Source: Brevibacterium moorei
Lineage (GTDB): Bacteria; Actinomycetota; Actinomycetes; Actinomycetales; Brevibacteriaceae
Reading direction: 5' to 3'
Assembly: GCF_024580735.1 (NCBI RefSeq)
Contig: NZ_JANIJX010000002.1
Span: forward strand, 124,001 to 188,000
DNA: 64,000 bases
In this document: in pieces, positions 56,377 to 64,000 of the stretch
Layout: every line of letters starts with the position of its first letter
How positions within the stretch are numbered: the stretch's first letter is position 1
Program-made: the position numbers and the translations under genes
Notes under the pieces: model-generated
What the model was told of the DNA's origin: nothing
Databases searched by the model: none
Seen by the model: the letters and a program-made list of their open reading frames with translations, nothing else

Positions 56377-59300
56377 GTGGCGGTGGCTGAAACAGTCCAG
56401 TTCACAATCGACCTGCGCGATCAGATGAGCGCGAAAATCCGTCAGGTTACGAGCGCACTGGATGGAGCCACCGCCGCCACGGAGGACGTTGCGAAGGCGT
56501 CCGACGAGAAGAATTTTGGGTATGAGGGCGCGGCCAAGAGCGCGGGCGCGTTCGAGAAGGCCCTGGACCGGGTGAACGGTTCCGGCCGGAAGGTTGGCAG
56601 CACCGGAGGCGCAATGGCTGACGCCATGAACCGGGCTGGGTCCGCGATGGACGGGTCCGCGAAGAAGACCGATGGAATGTCGGCCGCGATGGAGCGGATG
56701 GGCGGGTCCGCGCGCACTGGCGCGGACCGGGTGACGTCAGCGGTCAACGGTATCGCCACCCGGACCCGCTCCGCCGCCGACCGGGTTACGTCCCCGTTCA
56801 AGGCGCTTGGGTCGAAAATGGCTCCGCTGGGGCAGAAGGCCGCGGGCGCGTTCGAGTCCTCGTTCAAGAAGGGCATGGAAGGCGTCAAGAAGACGGCGGA
56901 GGTTACTGGCGGCGCTGTCGTCGGCGTGCTTGGAACCGCGCTGGGTAAGGGCTTCAACCGCCTGTCGAACATCGACGCCGCCCAAGCGAAGCTGAAGGGC
57001 CTTGGCAACGATGCGAAGTCCGTGGACACGATCATGGCCAACGCTAATGAGGCGGTCTCCGGTACGGCTTTCAGCCTGGACGCGGCTGCCACCACGGCCG
57101 CTGGTGCCGTCGCGGCTGGAATCAAGCCTGGTAAAGAACTGACCGGTGTTCTGAAGACCGTGGCAAACTCGGCTGCGGCCAGCGGGTCCGATATGGGCGA
57201 GATGGGCATCATCTTTAACAAGGTGGCCGCCAGCGGGAAGGCACAGACGGACAGCCTGAACATGCTGGCCGACCGCGGCCTGCCGATCTTCACCGCCCTG
57301 CAGCAGGTCACGGGGAAAACCGGCGACGAACTCAACAAGTTCGTGTCGGGCGGCAAGGTCGATTTTGCCATGTACGCGAAGGCCGCGAAGCTAGCCTCCG
57401 GCACGGTGGCGGACGAGATGGGTAACACCCTCACGGGCACGTTCCAGAACCTCAACGCGGCCCTGGGTCGCATGGGCGCGACCATGCTGGAAGGCATCTT
57501 CCCGACGGTTGCGGTGCTGGGCCAGGGCGCGCAGAAACTCATCTCCGCCCTGGCTAAGTCACTGGCCCCGGCGTCGGAGGCTATCGGCAAGGCGCTGCAG
57601 CCCGTTGCGGACAAGCTGGGCAAGATATTTGCGTCCCTCGCTGATGACGGTGTGATGGACGGCCTGGTGAAGACGATTCAGGACATGGCCCCGGTGTTGG
57701 CTCCGCTGCTCGGAGGTCTGGCTGCCATGTCGTCCGGCCTGTTGTCGAAGATTCCCCTGCTGGGTTCCCTGTTCCCGGCGATCAACCCGTTGGTGGGTGT
57801 GCTGGCCGGGCTGGTAGCTATCTCCCCGGAACTCCGGTCCGCGCTCATGGGCGTGGTGACCATGCTGGGAGATACCCTCCTCCCCCTGTTCAAGGACGCG
57901 GGCCCGGCGTTGGGCGGCGGACTGAAGGACATTCTGATGCAGGTGGCGGGGGTGCTGGCGCAGGTCGTGAAGATGGCTACCCCGCTGATCCAGTCGCTTC
58001 TGCAGACCATAGTTCCGCTGATCGGGACGGTTATTGGCGTGGTGATGACGCTGGTGAAGGCCCTCATGCCCGCCATATCCTCCGTCATCGGGGCTCTGTC
58101 GCCCGTGGTGCAGGCTATCGGCGCTGTCATCGGGGCCGTCATGCCGATTGTGTCTGTCCTGGTGAAGGTGCTGGCGGCGATCCTGATTCCCGTCGTGAAG
58201 GTGTTGGCCGCGGTGTTCTCCGCCGTGTTTGGGGTGGTTGCCCGTGTGGTGACGGTGGCGCTGAATATCGTGGCCGGGGTGTTGGGTGGCATTATCCCGT
58301 TCTTTACTCAGGTCATACCGGCCGCCGTTCGCTGGTTCGCTGGCGTGTTCTCTGGCGTTTGGGCGGGGATTATGACGGCCGTTCAGGCGGTCGTGGGATG
58401 GTTCCAGACTAGCGTGGTTCCGGTCTTCCAGGCAGTCTGGACCGGCATCGCCACAACCCTACAGTGGTTGTGGAATTTCGTGATCAAACCTATCTGGACC
58501 GTCATTCAGTTCGCGTTCCTCGCCCTGGCAACCGCAATCGGCCTGTACTGGAAGATCGTGCTGAAGCCCGTCTTCACGGCTATCTCCCTGGTGGCGCAAT
58601 GGCTGTGGAACACCGTTCTGAAGCCCGTTTTCGGATGGATTCAGAACGGCTGGAACTTCCTCGTGAACGGCATCAAACTGCTATGGGAGTCCGTCCTCCG
58701 CCCGGCGTTCAGTGCTGTTGGCGCATTCGCTGGTTGGCTGTGGAACAGCGCGATCAAGCCCGCTTTAAATGGCATCAAGGCCGGGTGGACGTTGATGGTC
58801 AACGGCATCAAGGCGGCCTGGACCAATCTGCTGAAACCCGCCCTGTCAGCGGTCGGCACCGCCGTGAAGTTCCTGAAGGACAGCGTGTGGACGCCAACCG
58901 TCAACGGGATCAAGTCCGCCTGGAGCGTCATGGCGGGCGGAATCCGCAACGTCAAGACGTCCATCATTGATCCGGTCTTTGAAGGGATCAAGAAGGCCGT
59001 CCACGCGGTGAAGACCGCCTTCGAGAAGGCGAAAGACGGTATCGGGACGGCCTGGGGGAAGCTGAAGGAAATCACCCGGAAGCCCGTTGAGTTCATCGTC
59101 AACACGGTCTACACGAACGGTATCCAGAAGGTCTGGAACGGCATCGCCAACGCTGTCGGCATGAAGGACAAGACGCTGCCCGATGTGAAGTTCGCTGACG
59201 GCGGTGTCATGCCCGGGTACACGCCCGGCCGGGACGTGCATCACTTCTACTCCCCCACCGCGGGCGGCCTGCACCTGTCCGGCGGTGAGGCGATCATGCG

Positions 59301-60720
59301 GCCGGAGTTCACCCGCGCGGTCGGCGGGCCCGTCGGTATCGCGCAGATGAACACGGCGGCCAAGCAGGGCGGGAGCCGCGGCCTGGCGAACTATCTGAAG
59401 TTCGGCGGGGAGTCCTCCAGCGCGTTCGCGGATGGTGGCGTGTGGGCGGCGGCCGGGAAGAACGGCGGCGCTCTGCCGTCGGCGGTGTCCCGCGCGCAGG
59501 CGTGGGCGCGGTCCCAGGTCGGCAAGCCGTACATCTGGGGCGGTACGGGACCGGCCGGGTATGACTGCTCCGGGTTCATGTCCGCGATCACGAACGTGCT
59601 CACCGGCCGGTCTCCGTACAATCGTCTGTTCGCTACGGGGTCGTTCGGTCGCAATCGTGGCGTGGCGGGCTTCCAGCCGGGCTTGCAGGGGTCCGCGTTC
59701 TCCATTGGCGTGTCTCCCAACACGGGTTCCGGTATTGGTCACACGGCGGGCACGCTGGGCGGCATGAACGTGGAGAGCTATGGCCACCACGGCCCGGCAA
59801 CCGGCGGCGGGGCGCGCGGTGCCGACGACAGCCTGTTCCCGTGGAAGTTCCACCTGCCAACCGTCGGCGGGCAGTTCGTGTCCGGCGGCGGTCGGACTGG
59901 AGGCGGCGGCGGGGGTTCGCTCATCAACCTGTCCCCGTTGACGAACCTGATCAAGAAGCTGGCGAAGATTCCGAAGGCGGGCGGCTGGTCGGACATGATC
60001 AGTGGCGCGGTGAAGGGCATGATCAACAAGCTGGTGTCCGTGGCCACGCCTTTCGGTGGCGGTGGTGCTATCGCGGAGACGGCTTCCAAGTGGGTGTCCG
60101 CGGGGAAGGCTATGGCCGTGCGCGCCAAGGGCATTGCGTGGGCGCTGCAGCAGGGTTGGGGCCCGGCTGAGGTCAAGGACATGGACTGGATCATCCAGCG
60201 GGAATCCGGGTGGAATAACAAGTCCACGGGCGGTACGTCGTCCGCAACGGGACTCCCCCAGTTCCTCACGATGCAGTGCGATGAGCAGGGGTTCGCGGCT
60301 CCGCTGTCGCAGTACAGCATGGAGTTCCAGCTCCAGGCTATGAAGCGGTATGTGGACGGCCGGTTCGGGAACTTCGCCAAGGCGAAGGCGTTTTGGCAGT
60401 CGCACCACTGGTATGACCAGGGCGGCGTGATTCCGACGAGCCTGGGCGTGTACGACAACGGCGGGTTCATGCCGCCGGGCGGGGCCGGGTTGAACCTGTC
60501 GTCGTCGTCGGAGTATGTGCTGACGGGCCCGCAGTCGGACCTCCTCACGGCTGGACTGCGGCAGATGCAGGCGGCCCCCGCCGGTGGTGGCGGCATGGTC
60601 ACGGTGGAGGTCACTGTGACGGGTGACGTGTACGGCGTGGACGACCTGGAGGAGCGTCTGCAGGACGGCATTGAAGAAGGTATGGAACGCGTGCTGCGTG
60701 AGTGGGAGGAGCGCCGGTAA
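56377..60720 (+). CDS. Tape-measure protein with NlpC/P60 and transglycosylase-like domains
   Basis: A 1447-aa tape measure, setting tail length. N-terminal half: coiled coil and low-complexity region; residues 380-640 hydrophobic repeats (for example SVIGALSPVVQAIGAVIGAV); middle: amphipathic WNxxxKP repeats (LWNTVLKPVFG). Near residue 1060 there is an NlpC/P60 peptidase (PYIWGGTGPAGYDCSGFM, Cys1064; His1122 in GIGHTAG). At residue 1270 there is a lytic-transglycosylase-like motif (MDWIIQRESGWNNKSTGG, Glu1276). Both should cut peptidoglycan during DNA entry. GTG start. Confidence 0.9.
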   Translation: MAVAETVQFTIDLRDQMSAKIRQVTSALDGATAATEDVAKASDEKNFGYEGAAKSAGAFEKALDRVNGSGRKVGSTGGAMADAMNRAGSAMDGSAKKTDGMSAAMERMGGSARTGADRVTSAVNGIATRTRSAADRVTSPFKALGSKMAPLGQKAAGAFESSFKKGMEGVKKTAEVTGGAVVGVLGTALGKGFNRLSNIDAAQAKLKGLGNDAKSVDTIMANANEAVSGTAFSLDAAATTAAGAVAAGIKPGKELTGVLKTVANSAAASGSDMGEMGIIFNKVAASGKAQTDSLNMLADRGLPIFTALQQVTGKTGDELNKFVSGGKVDFAMYAKAAKLASGTVADEMGNTLTGTFQNLNAALGRMGATMLEGIFPTVAVLGQGAQKLISALAKSLAPASEAIGKALQPVADKLGKIFASLADDGVMDGLVKTIQDMAPVLAPLLGGLAAMSSGLLSKIPLLGSLFPAINPLVGVLAGLVAISPELRSALMGVVTMLGDTLLPLFKDAGPALGGGLKDILMQVAGVLAQVVKMATPLIQSLLQTIVPLIGTVIGVVMTLVKALMPAISSVIGALSPVVQAIGAVIGAVMPIVSVLVKVLAAILIPVVKVLAAVFSAVFGVVARVVTVALNIVAGVLGGIIPFFTQVIPAAVRWFAGVFSGVWAGIMTAVQAVVGWFQTSVVPVFQAVWTGIATTLQWLWNFVIKPIWTVIQFAFLALATAIGLYWKIVLKPVFTAISLVAQWLWNTVLKPVFGWIQNGWNFLVNGIKLLWESVLRPAFSAVGAFAGWLWNSAIKPALNGIKAGWTLMVNGIKAAWTNLLKPALSAVGTAVKFLKDSVWTPTVNGIKSAWSVMAGGIRNVKTSIIDPVFEGIKKAVHAVKTAFEKAKDGIGTAWGKLKEITRKPVEFIVNTVYTNGIQKVWNGIANAVGMKDKTLPDVKFADGGVMPGYTPGRDVHHFYSPTAGGLHLSGGEAIMRPEFTRAVGGPVGIAQMNTAAKQGGSRGLANYLKFGGESSSAFADGGVWAAAGKNGGALPSAVSRAQAWARSQVGKPYIWGGTGPAGYDCSGFMSAITNVLTGRSPYNRLFATGSFGRNRGVAGFQPGLQGSAFSIGVSPNTGSGIGHTAGTLGGMNVESYGHHGPATGGGARGADDSLFPWKFHLPTVGGQFVSGGGRTGGGGGGSLINLSPLTNLIKKLAKIPKAGGWSDMISGAVKGMINKLVSVATPFGGGGAIAETASKWVSAGKAMAVRAKGIAWALQQGWGPAEVKDMDWIIQRESGWNNKSTGGTSSATGLPQFLTMQCDEQGFAAPLSQYSMEFQLQAMKRYVDGRFGNFAKAKAFWQSHHWYDQGGVIPTSLGVYDNGGFMPPGGAGLNLSSSSEYVLTGPQSDLLTAGLRQMQAAPAGGGGMVTVEVTVTGDVYGVDDLEERLQDGIEEGMERVLREWEERR

Positions 60721-61424
60721 TGGCGAAGAAGAAGGCGCTGCTGGGCCCGTCGTATGTGGCGGATAGCCGGTTCATTGGCGGGCGGCCGATCATCCGGGAC
60801 AAGAACGGGTACACGTACGTGCTCGGGGACCGGAAGATGCGGCAGCCGCGGGAGATCAACGCGGGCGGCGGGTCCGAGTGGCAGGAGGTGAAGCGTTCCG
60901 GGCTGAAGCCGTTGATGCGGTACGGCAACCGGAAGCTGCGCACCCTGTCGTGGAAGGTGACCGTGGGCGCGGCCAACCTCCAGACGTCGTGTGAGACGCA
61001 AGCTAAGTGGTTCCGGACCCGCGCGGAGGCTGGCACGCAGATCAGGTTCTCCGGGTCGGGCAGTCCCGCGCTGGAGGAGGGCCTGTGGTGGATCATTTCG
61101 GAGTGGTCCATTGACGTGACCGCGCGGAACAAGAAGGGTGAGGTGTCCCGCGCGGATATTACCCTGACGTTGACGGAGGCGTCGGATATTCCGACGGTGA
61201 AGGCTAAGGCGAAGAAGAAAAAGAAGAAGGGCAAGAAAAAGAAGGCGAAGAAAAAGAAGAAGGGCAAGAAGAAGCGTTATCACAAGATTAAGAAGGGTGA
61301 TACGCTTTGGGATTTGGCCCGCAAGTATTATAAAGACCCCTACAAATGGAAGCGCATTGCCTCGGCCAACCGCCCAATCAAGCCCAGGAGATTGCGCATT
61401 GGTCGTAAGATTGTCATCCCCTGA
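60720..61424 (+). CDS. LysM-containing tail/baseplate protein with Lys-rich linker
   Basis: A 234-aa protein. Residues 1-160 form a beta-rich baseplate-like domain (WQEVKRSGLKPLMRYGNRKL). Then comes a 35-residue almost pure Lys tract (KKKKKKGKKKKAKKKKKGKKKR). The end is a LysM (YHKIKKGDTLWDLARKYYKD, then RRLRIGRKIVIP), which binds peptidoglycan. TAATG coupling to the tape-measure gene. The Lys tract is unusual. Confidence 0.82.
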   Translation: MAKKKALLGPSYVADSRFIGGRPIIRDKNGYTYVLGDRKMRQPREINAGGGSEWQEVKRSGLKPLMRYGNRKLRTLSWKVTVGAANLQTSCETQAKWFRTRAEAGTQIRFSGSGSPALEEGLWWIISEWSIDVTARNKKGEVSRADITLTLTEASDIPTVKAKAKKKKKKGKKKKAKKKKKGKKKRYHKIKKGDTLWDLARKYYKDPYKWKRIASANRPIKPRRLRIGRKIVIP

Positions 61425-61453
61425 TTGACAGCTGGAATTGATATAATAATGGC

Positions 61454-62140
61454 ATGACGAAAGAAATTCGGGACAGCACAGAACGGCAAAAGATCAACGT
61501 CCGGAGGTATCTGTACAAGATCGAACAGAACCAATGGGAGTTCCTGGTGGAAAGCCAGGGCGGCATGTGCGCAATTTGCCGCGAGGCTCCCCCGGTTGCG
61601 GTGGATCACGATCACCAGACGGGCAAGATTCGCGGGGCGCTGTGCCGGAAGTGCAACACCGGTCTCGGAATGTTCGGGGACTCTGCAGAAGGTTGGGAAC
61701 GGGTGTTCTCCTACCTCCGCGCTGAACCCGCTTCGCTCCCGGCTCCGGTTCGGGTAGAGCGGCCCCGCGCAAAGCGGCACGTCTGCGGCAAGGGAAACAC
61801 CTGCCCCGGGGAGAAGGAACTGCGCCGCATGTACGTGGACGAACGTTGGATCATTCAGGACATGGCCGACCTGATGAACTGCAACACCGGCAGCGTTATG
61901 GGATATCTGGATCGTCACGAAATCCCCCGCCGGGGCCGCAGTATGTGCGGTACTAAGTCAAGGGTGCTGCACCATTGCGGGCAAGGTAACACGTGCCCTG
62001 GAGAGGGCGAACTGAGGAGAATGTATGAGGAACTGCGGATGCCAGTCAAGAGCATCGCTGAGGCGCTTGGGCTGCGGACGGCCGGGCAGTTGTATCACTT
62101 CCTCAACATGCACGGTATTGAACGCCGCACGGGCCGATAA
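61454..62140 (+). CDS. Endonuclease VII-like HNH homing nuclease
   Basis: A 228-aa protein. The nuclease core is MCAICREAPPVAVDHDHQTGKIRGALCRKCNTGLGMF (CxxC, DHDH, then CxxC), as in phage endonuclease VII-like HNH enzymes. Two tandem HTH units follow, each starting HVCGKGNTCPGEKELRRMY or HCGQGNTCPGEGELRRMY, probably for target choice. It interrupts the tail genes and has a lower GC content, as expected for a mobile nuclease. Confidence 0.82.
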   Translation: MTKEIRDSTERQKINVRRYLYKIEQNQWEFLVESQGGMCAICREAPPVAVDHDHQTGKIRGALCRKCNTGLGMFGDSAEGWERVFSYLRAEPASLPAPVRVERPRAKRHVCGKGNTCPGEKELRRMYVDERWIIQDMADLMNCNTGSVMGYLDRHEIPRRGRSMCGTKSRVLHHCGQGNTCPGEGELRRMYEELRMPVKSIAEALGLRTAGQLYHFLNMHGIERRTGR

Positions 62141-62164
62141 CAGCCGCCGGGTTGTGATCCCGTA

Positions 62165-63247
62165 ATGGCGACCAAGTACAGGGCAGCCAACGGCAACAAC
62201 CGGCTGGGCAAGGTTGTCTTCAAGTCCACGTCGCAGGGCTCCCGCACCCTCACCGGGTACGTCCGGGCGGGCGCGAACGTGTCCCTGGCGTATGACCAGG
62301 TGAACCAGATGAGTCTCACCCTGCAGGACGACACGAGCATGACCGTGTACCGGCGGGGTGGTATCCGCAAGGGCTCCACCGTCACGTTCAACAAGTGGTT
62401 GCGGTTTGAGGTGCGCGGCTACGATGCGAAGCCGGATGACGGGGAGGTTGGCGTCACCCTCAGGTCGAAGGGCACGGCGAAGCTGAAGGACCAGACGGGC
62501 GGGAAGTCCTGGGGTACGCAGGACGTGTCCAAGTGGATCAAAAAGCGGTTCAAGGAAGCCGGGCTGACTGCGGTGGTTCAGCCTGGTTTGGGGAAGAAGA
62601 AGATCGTTCGCACGAAGCCGTCCGGGGGTGAGAAGCAGTCCACGTGGGACGTGATGAACAACCTGAAGGACGAGCTGGGCTTGTGGCTGTTCGAGGCGGG
62701 AAAGTACGGATATTGCGGGCGGCCGACGTGGTTCAAGACTCTGCCGAAGGGCGTGAACCGGTGGAACCTGTGGTGGAAGTCCACGAAGTCGATGCACGCT
62801 GGCCTGGCGGGGTCTCCGGAGTATTCGTACACGGCTGATTCAACGCCGCATGAGCAGTGTTCGTTCAACCTGATTTCGGCGGATGCGGAGGAGATCAAGC
62901 CCGGGGACATTGTGAAGTTCACGGGCTATTTCTCCAAGCTGAACTCTGACGTGTGGATCGTGACGAATGTGACGATCCCGCTGGCGTCGATGGAGGCTGT
63001 TCAGGTGCAGTGCCAGCGGGTGATCAATCCGGAGAAGACGACGGACAGCCGGAAGAAGAAGAAAAAGAAGAAGAAGGCGAAGAAGAAGAAGCGGTCCACG
63101 AAGAAGAAGAAGTTGACTTCGCGGAAGAAGAAGGTGGCGGCGAAGAAAAAGAAGAAGGCCGCGACCAACAAGAAGAAGCCGGTGAAGCGGACTACCCGGC
63201 GGGTGAAGAAGAAGACGCCAGCGAAGAAGACGACGGGGAAGAAGTAG
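62165..63247 (+). CDS. Baseplate hub / late-control D-like protein with poly-Lys tail
   Basis: A 360-aa protein. Residues 1-275 fit a hub protein (YDQVNQMSLTLQDDTSMTVYRRG, GDIVKFTGYFSKLNSDVWIVTNV), beta-rich with a DPG-like C-terminal. Residues 290-360 are a Lys/Arg/Ala-rich tail with more than half Lys. It sits in the correct order before the spike. The tail would be disordered and could bind cell-wall polymer or DNA. Confidence 0.78.
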   Translation: MATKYRAANGNNRLGKVVFKSTSQGSRTLTGYVRAGANVSLAYDQVNQMSLTLQDDTSMTVYRRGGIRKGSTVTFNKWLRFEVRGYDAKPDDGEVGVTLRSKGTAKLKDQTGGKSWGTQDVSKWIKKRFKEAGLTAVVQPGLGKKKIVRTKPSGGEKQSTWDVMNNLKDELGLWLFEAGKYGYCGRPTWFKTLPKGVNRWNLWWKSTKSMHAGLAGSPEYSYTADSTPHEQCSFNLISADAEEIKPGDIVKFTGYFSKLNSDVWIVTNVTIPLASMEAVQVQCQRVINPEKTTDSRKKKKKKKKAKKKKRSTKKKKLTSRKKKVAAKKKKKAATNKKKPVKRTTRRVKKKTPAKKTTGKK

Positions 63248-63260
63248 AGGGGAGGCCGCG

Positions 63261-63674
63261 GTGTCTGATGACCTGTATGGGTGGTGGATTGGCGCGAAGG
63301 TTGCAGCGCAGTGCGATGAGATTGATGGGTTGGTGGAGGACTTCCTGGACCTGTACGACTCCCCCGCGCAGTGGGCTATCTGCCTGGCCGATGTGCTGTC
63401 CGATCTGGGAGAACTGAACTCTGACGACTGGCCCGCGGAGGATGCGGAGCTGATTGCGTTCCTGGAGCGTGAGGGTTATGAGGCTGTGGTGGCGTACGAC
63501 GTGACGGGGATCGTGTTGGTGCGGGCTGAGGATGATGCGGTGTGCCTGGTAGTGGGGCCGGATGCGGTGGCGGAGCCGTTCGGGGACGGGTTGACGATCA
63601 ATCGGGCCCCGGAGGATGACCGGTATTCTGCGGCGTTTGAGTTGCCGAACGTCGCCTATCTTGGATTGGAGTAA
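63261..63674 (+). CDS. Small acidic baseplate-region protein
   Basis: A 137-aa protein, rich in Asp and Glu; GTG start with GGGGAGG upstream. No domain recognised; lies between hub and spike genes. Confidence 0.65.
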   Translation: MSDDLYGWWIGAKVAAQCDEIDGLVEDFLDLYDSPAQWAICLADVLSDLGELNSDDWPAEDAELIAFLEREGYEAVVAYDVTGIVLVRAEDDAVCLVVGPDAVAEPFGDGLTINRAPEDDRYSAAFELPNVAYLGLE

Positions 63675-63679
63675 GGGCT

Positions 63680-63934
63680 ATGGCGAAGACGGGGTGGAGG
63701 CCCAGGCAGTTCACGGCCGGAGAATCTGGGCCGGTGGTGACGCGCGGGACGGTGAAGTCCGTGGCGGGTGACCGCGTGTGGCTGCTGGTGCCGCGGTGGT
63801 TCCAGGATGAGCCGGTGGGGCCGGTGCAGGCGGTGAAGGGCCCGGAGCCGTACGCAGAAGGGCAGCGTGTCCTGGTGGCTGCGGTGGATGGGTCGCGGGA
63901 TGACCTGATCGTGTTGGGAGTCCTGGGAGCCTAA
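63680..63934 (+). CDS. Baseplate spike-like protein (gpV/OB-fold type)
   Basis: An 84-aa protein with an OB-like pattern (GTVKSVAGDRVWLLVPRWF, ALVAAVDGSRDDLIVLGVL). The place after the hub fits a small spike protein. Starts six bases after the previous stop. Confidence 0.6.
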   Translation: MAKTGWRPRQFTAGESGPVVTRGTVKSVAGDRVWLLVPRWFQDEPVGPVQAVKGPEPYAEGQRVLVAAVDGSRDDLIVLGVLGA

Positions 63935-63974
63935 CCTCCCCCACGCAGGCGGCTGGCGGCGGCACCATGCGGGT

Positions 63975-64000
63975 ATGGCTATTACGAAGACTCCCCGCCT
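63975..64000 (+). CDS. Start of the next late gene (3' cut off by window)
   Basis: ATG at 63975 (MAITKTPR...) with the same GGGT-ATGG context seen before other late genes. Position after the spike suggests a baseplate protein; too short to call. Confidence 0.4.

Noticed and set aside
56064-56390. Third frame of 108 codons across the chaperone end
   Set aside because: Arg/Pro-rich with no ribosome-binding site; the -1 frame from the slippery site explains the region.
58846-60408. 520-codon minus-strand frame opposite the tape measure
   Set aside because: Shadow of the real gene: Arg/His/Leu-rich without domains, while the plus strand has clear peptidase motifs.
61425-61447. TTGACA ... TATAAT before the homing nuclease
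   Set aside because: The boxes are good but only 11 bp apart, too close for a normal sigma-70 promoter.
11364-64000. CRISPR array
   Set aside because: The repeats found are short palindromes and promoters at irregular distances of kilobases, not regular repeat-spacer units.

Overview
The window is high-GC DNA from an actinobacterium, by codon use and gene content. It has two parts. Positions 1-11,363 are host chromosome. From about 11,364 to the right-hand edge it is a large temperate-phage genome (prophage) inserted at a tRNA-Val gene. The right end of the prophage and the matching attR are outside the window. Lactate-type FMN dehydrogenases and a PF09818-type ATPase suggest a propionibacteria-like or related actinomycete, but the species cannot be fixed from the sequence.

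Host part: the end of an acyl-CoA synthetase gene; a polar amino-acid ABC importer operon (ATPase, permease, binding lipoprotein); two paralogous FMN-dependent alpha-hydroxy-acid dehydrogenases flanking a flavoprotein oxidoreductase; a DtxR/MntR-type metal regulator coupled to a Pth2-like peptidyl-tRNA hydrolase; a PF09818-type ATPase; tRNA-Pro(CGG); a TetR regulator; and tRNA-Val(UAC).

Prophage, left to right. (a) Lysogeny module, 11.4-14.8 kb: a small HTH protein, integrase, repressor and divergent Cro-like gene around three operators, an excisionase-like protein and a second HTH regulator. (b) Recombination and replication, 14.8-21 kb: YqaJ exonuclease, RecT, SSB, a replication-initiator-like protein, a probable helicase-loader-like protein, a KilAC antirepressor and a RusA-like resolvase. 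(c) A dense early region of small genes, 21-32.5 kb, with HNH and MazG-like proteins, an Arr-like ADP-ribosyltransferase candidate, a second tyrosine recombinase, a long Ala-rich coiled-coil protein and ThyX. (d) A tightly coupled six-gene operon, 32.66-37.56 kb, that reads as a DNA base hypermodification pathway: ParB-like protein, TET/JBP-like dioxygenase, amino-acid:DNA-transferase-like protein, two FAD enzymes and a P-loop kinase. (e) Terminase, then an inserted accessory island at 41.8-45.26 kb with an SMC/RecF-like ATPase and a lipoprotein. (f) Head and contractile-tail genes: DUF935-like portal, MuF head protein with a C-terminal EndoU-like toxin domain, its probable immunity gene, Mu-I-like protease with a nested scaffold, capsid, tail sheath, tail tube, G/GT chaperones with a -1 frameshift, tape measure, LysM protein, hub and spike. 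The phage is therefore a myovirus. No lysis genes are visible.

Two repeat families run through the prophage. One is a promoter-like TTATAGTATAA element (seven copies, five with a following GC hairpin and a small gene). The other is a 7-6-7 palindrome of the type GCGTAAC-N6-GTTACGC (eight copies, mostly just after stop codons). They imply a phage-wide regulatory or recombination circuit that the known genes do not explain.
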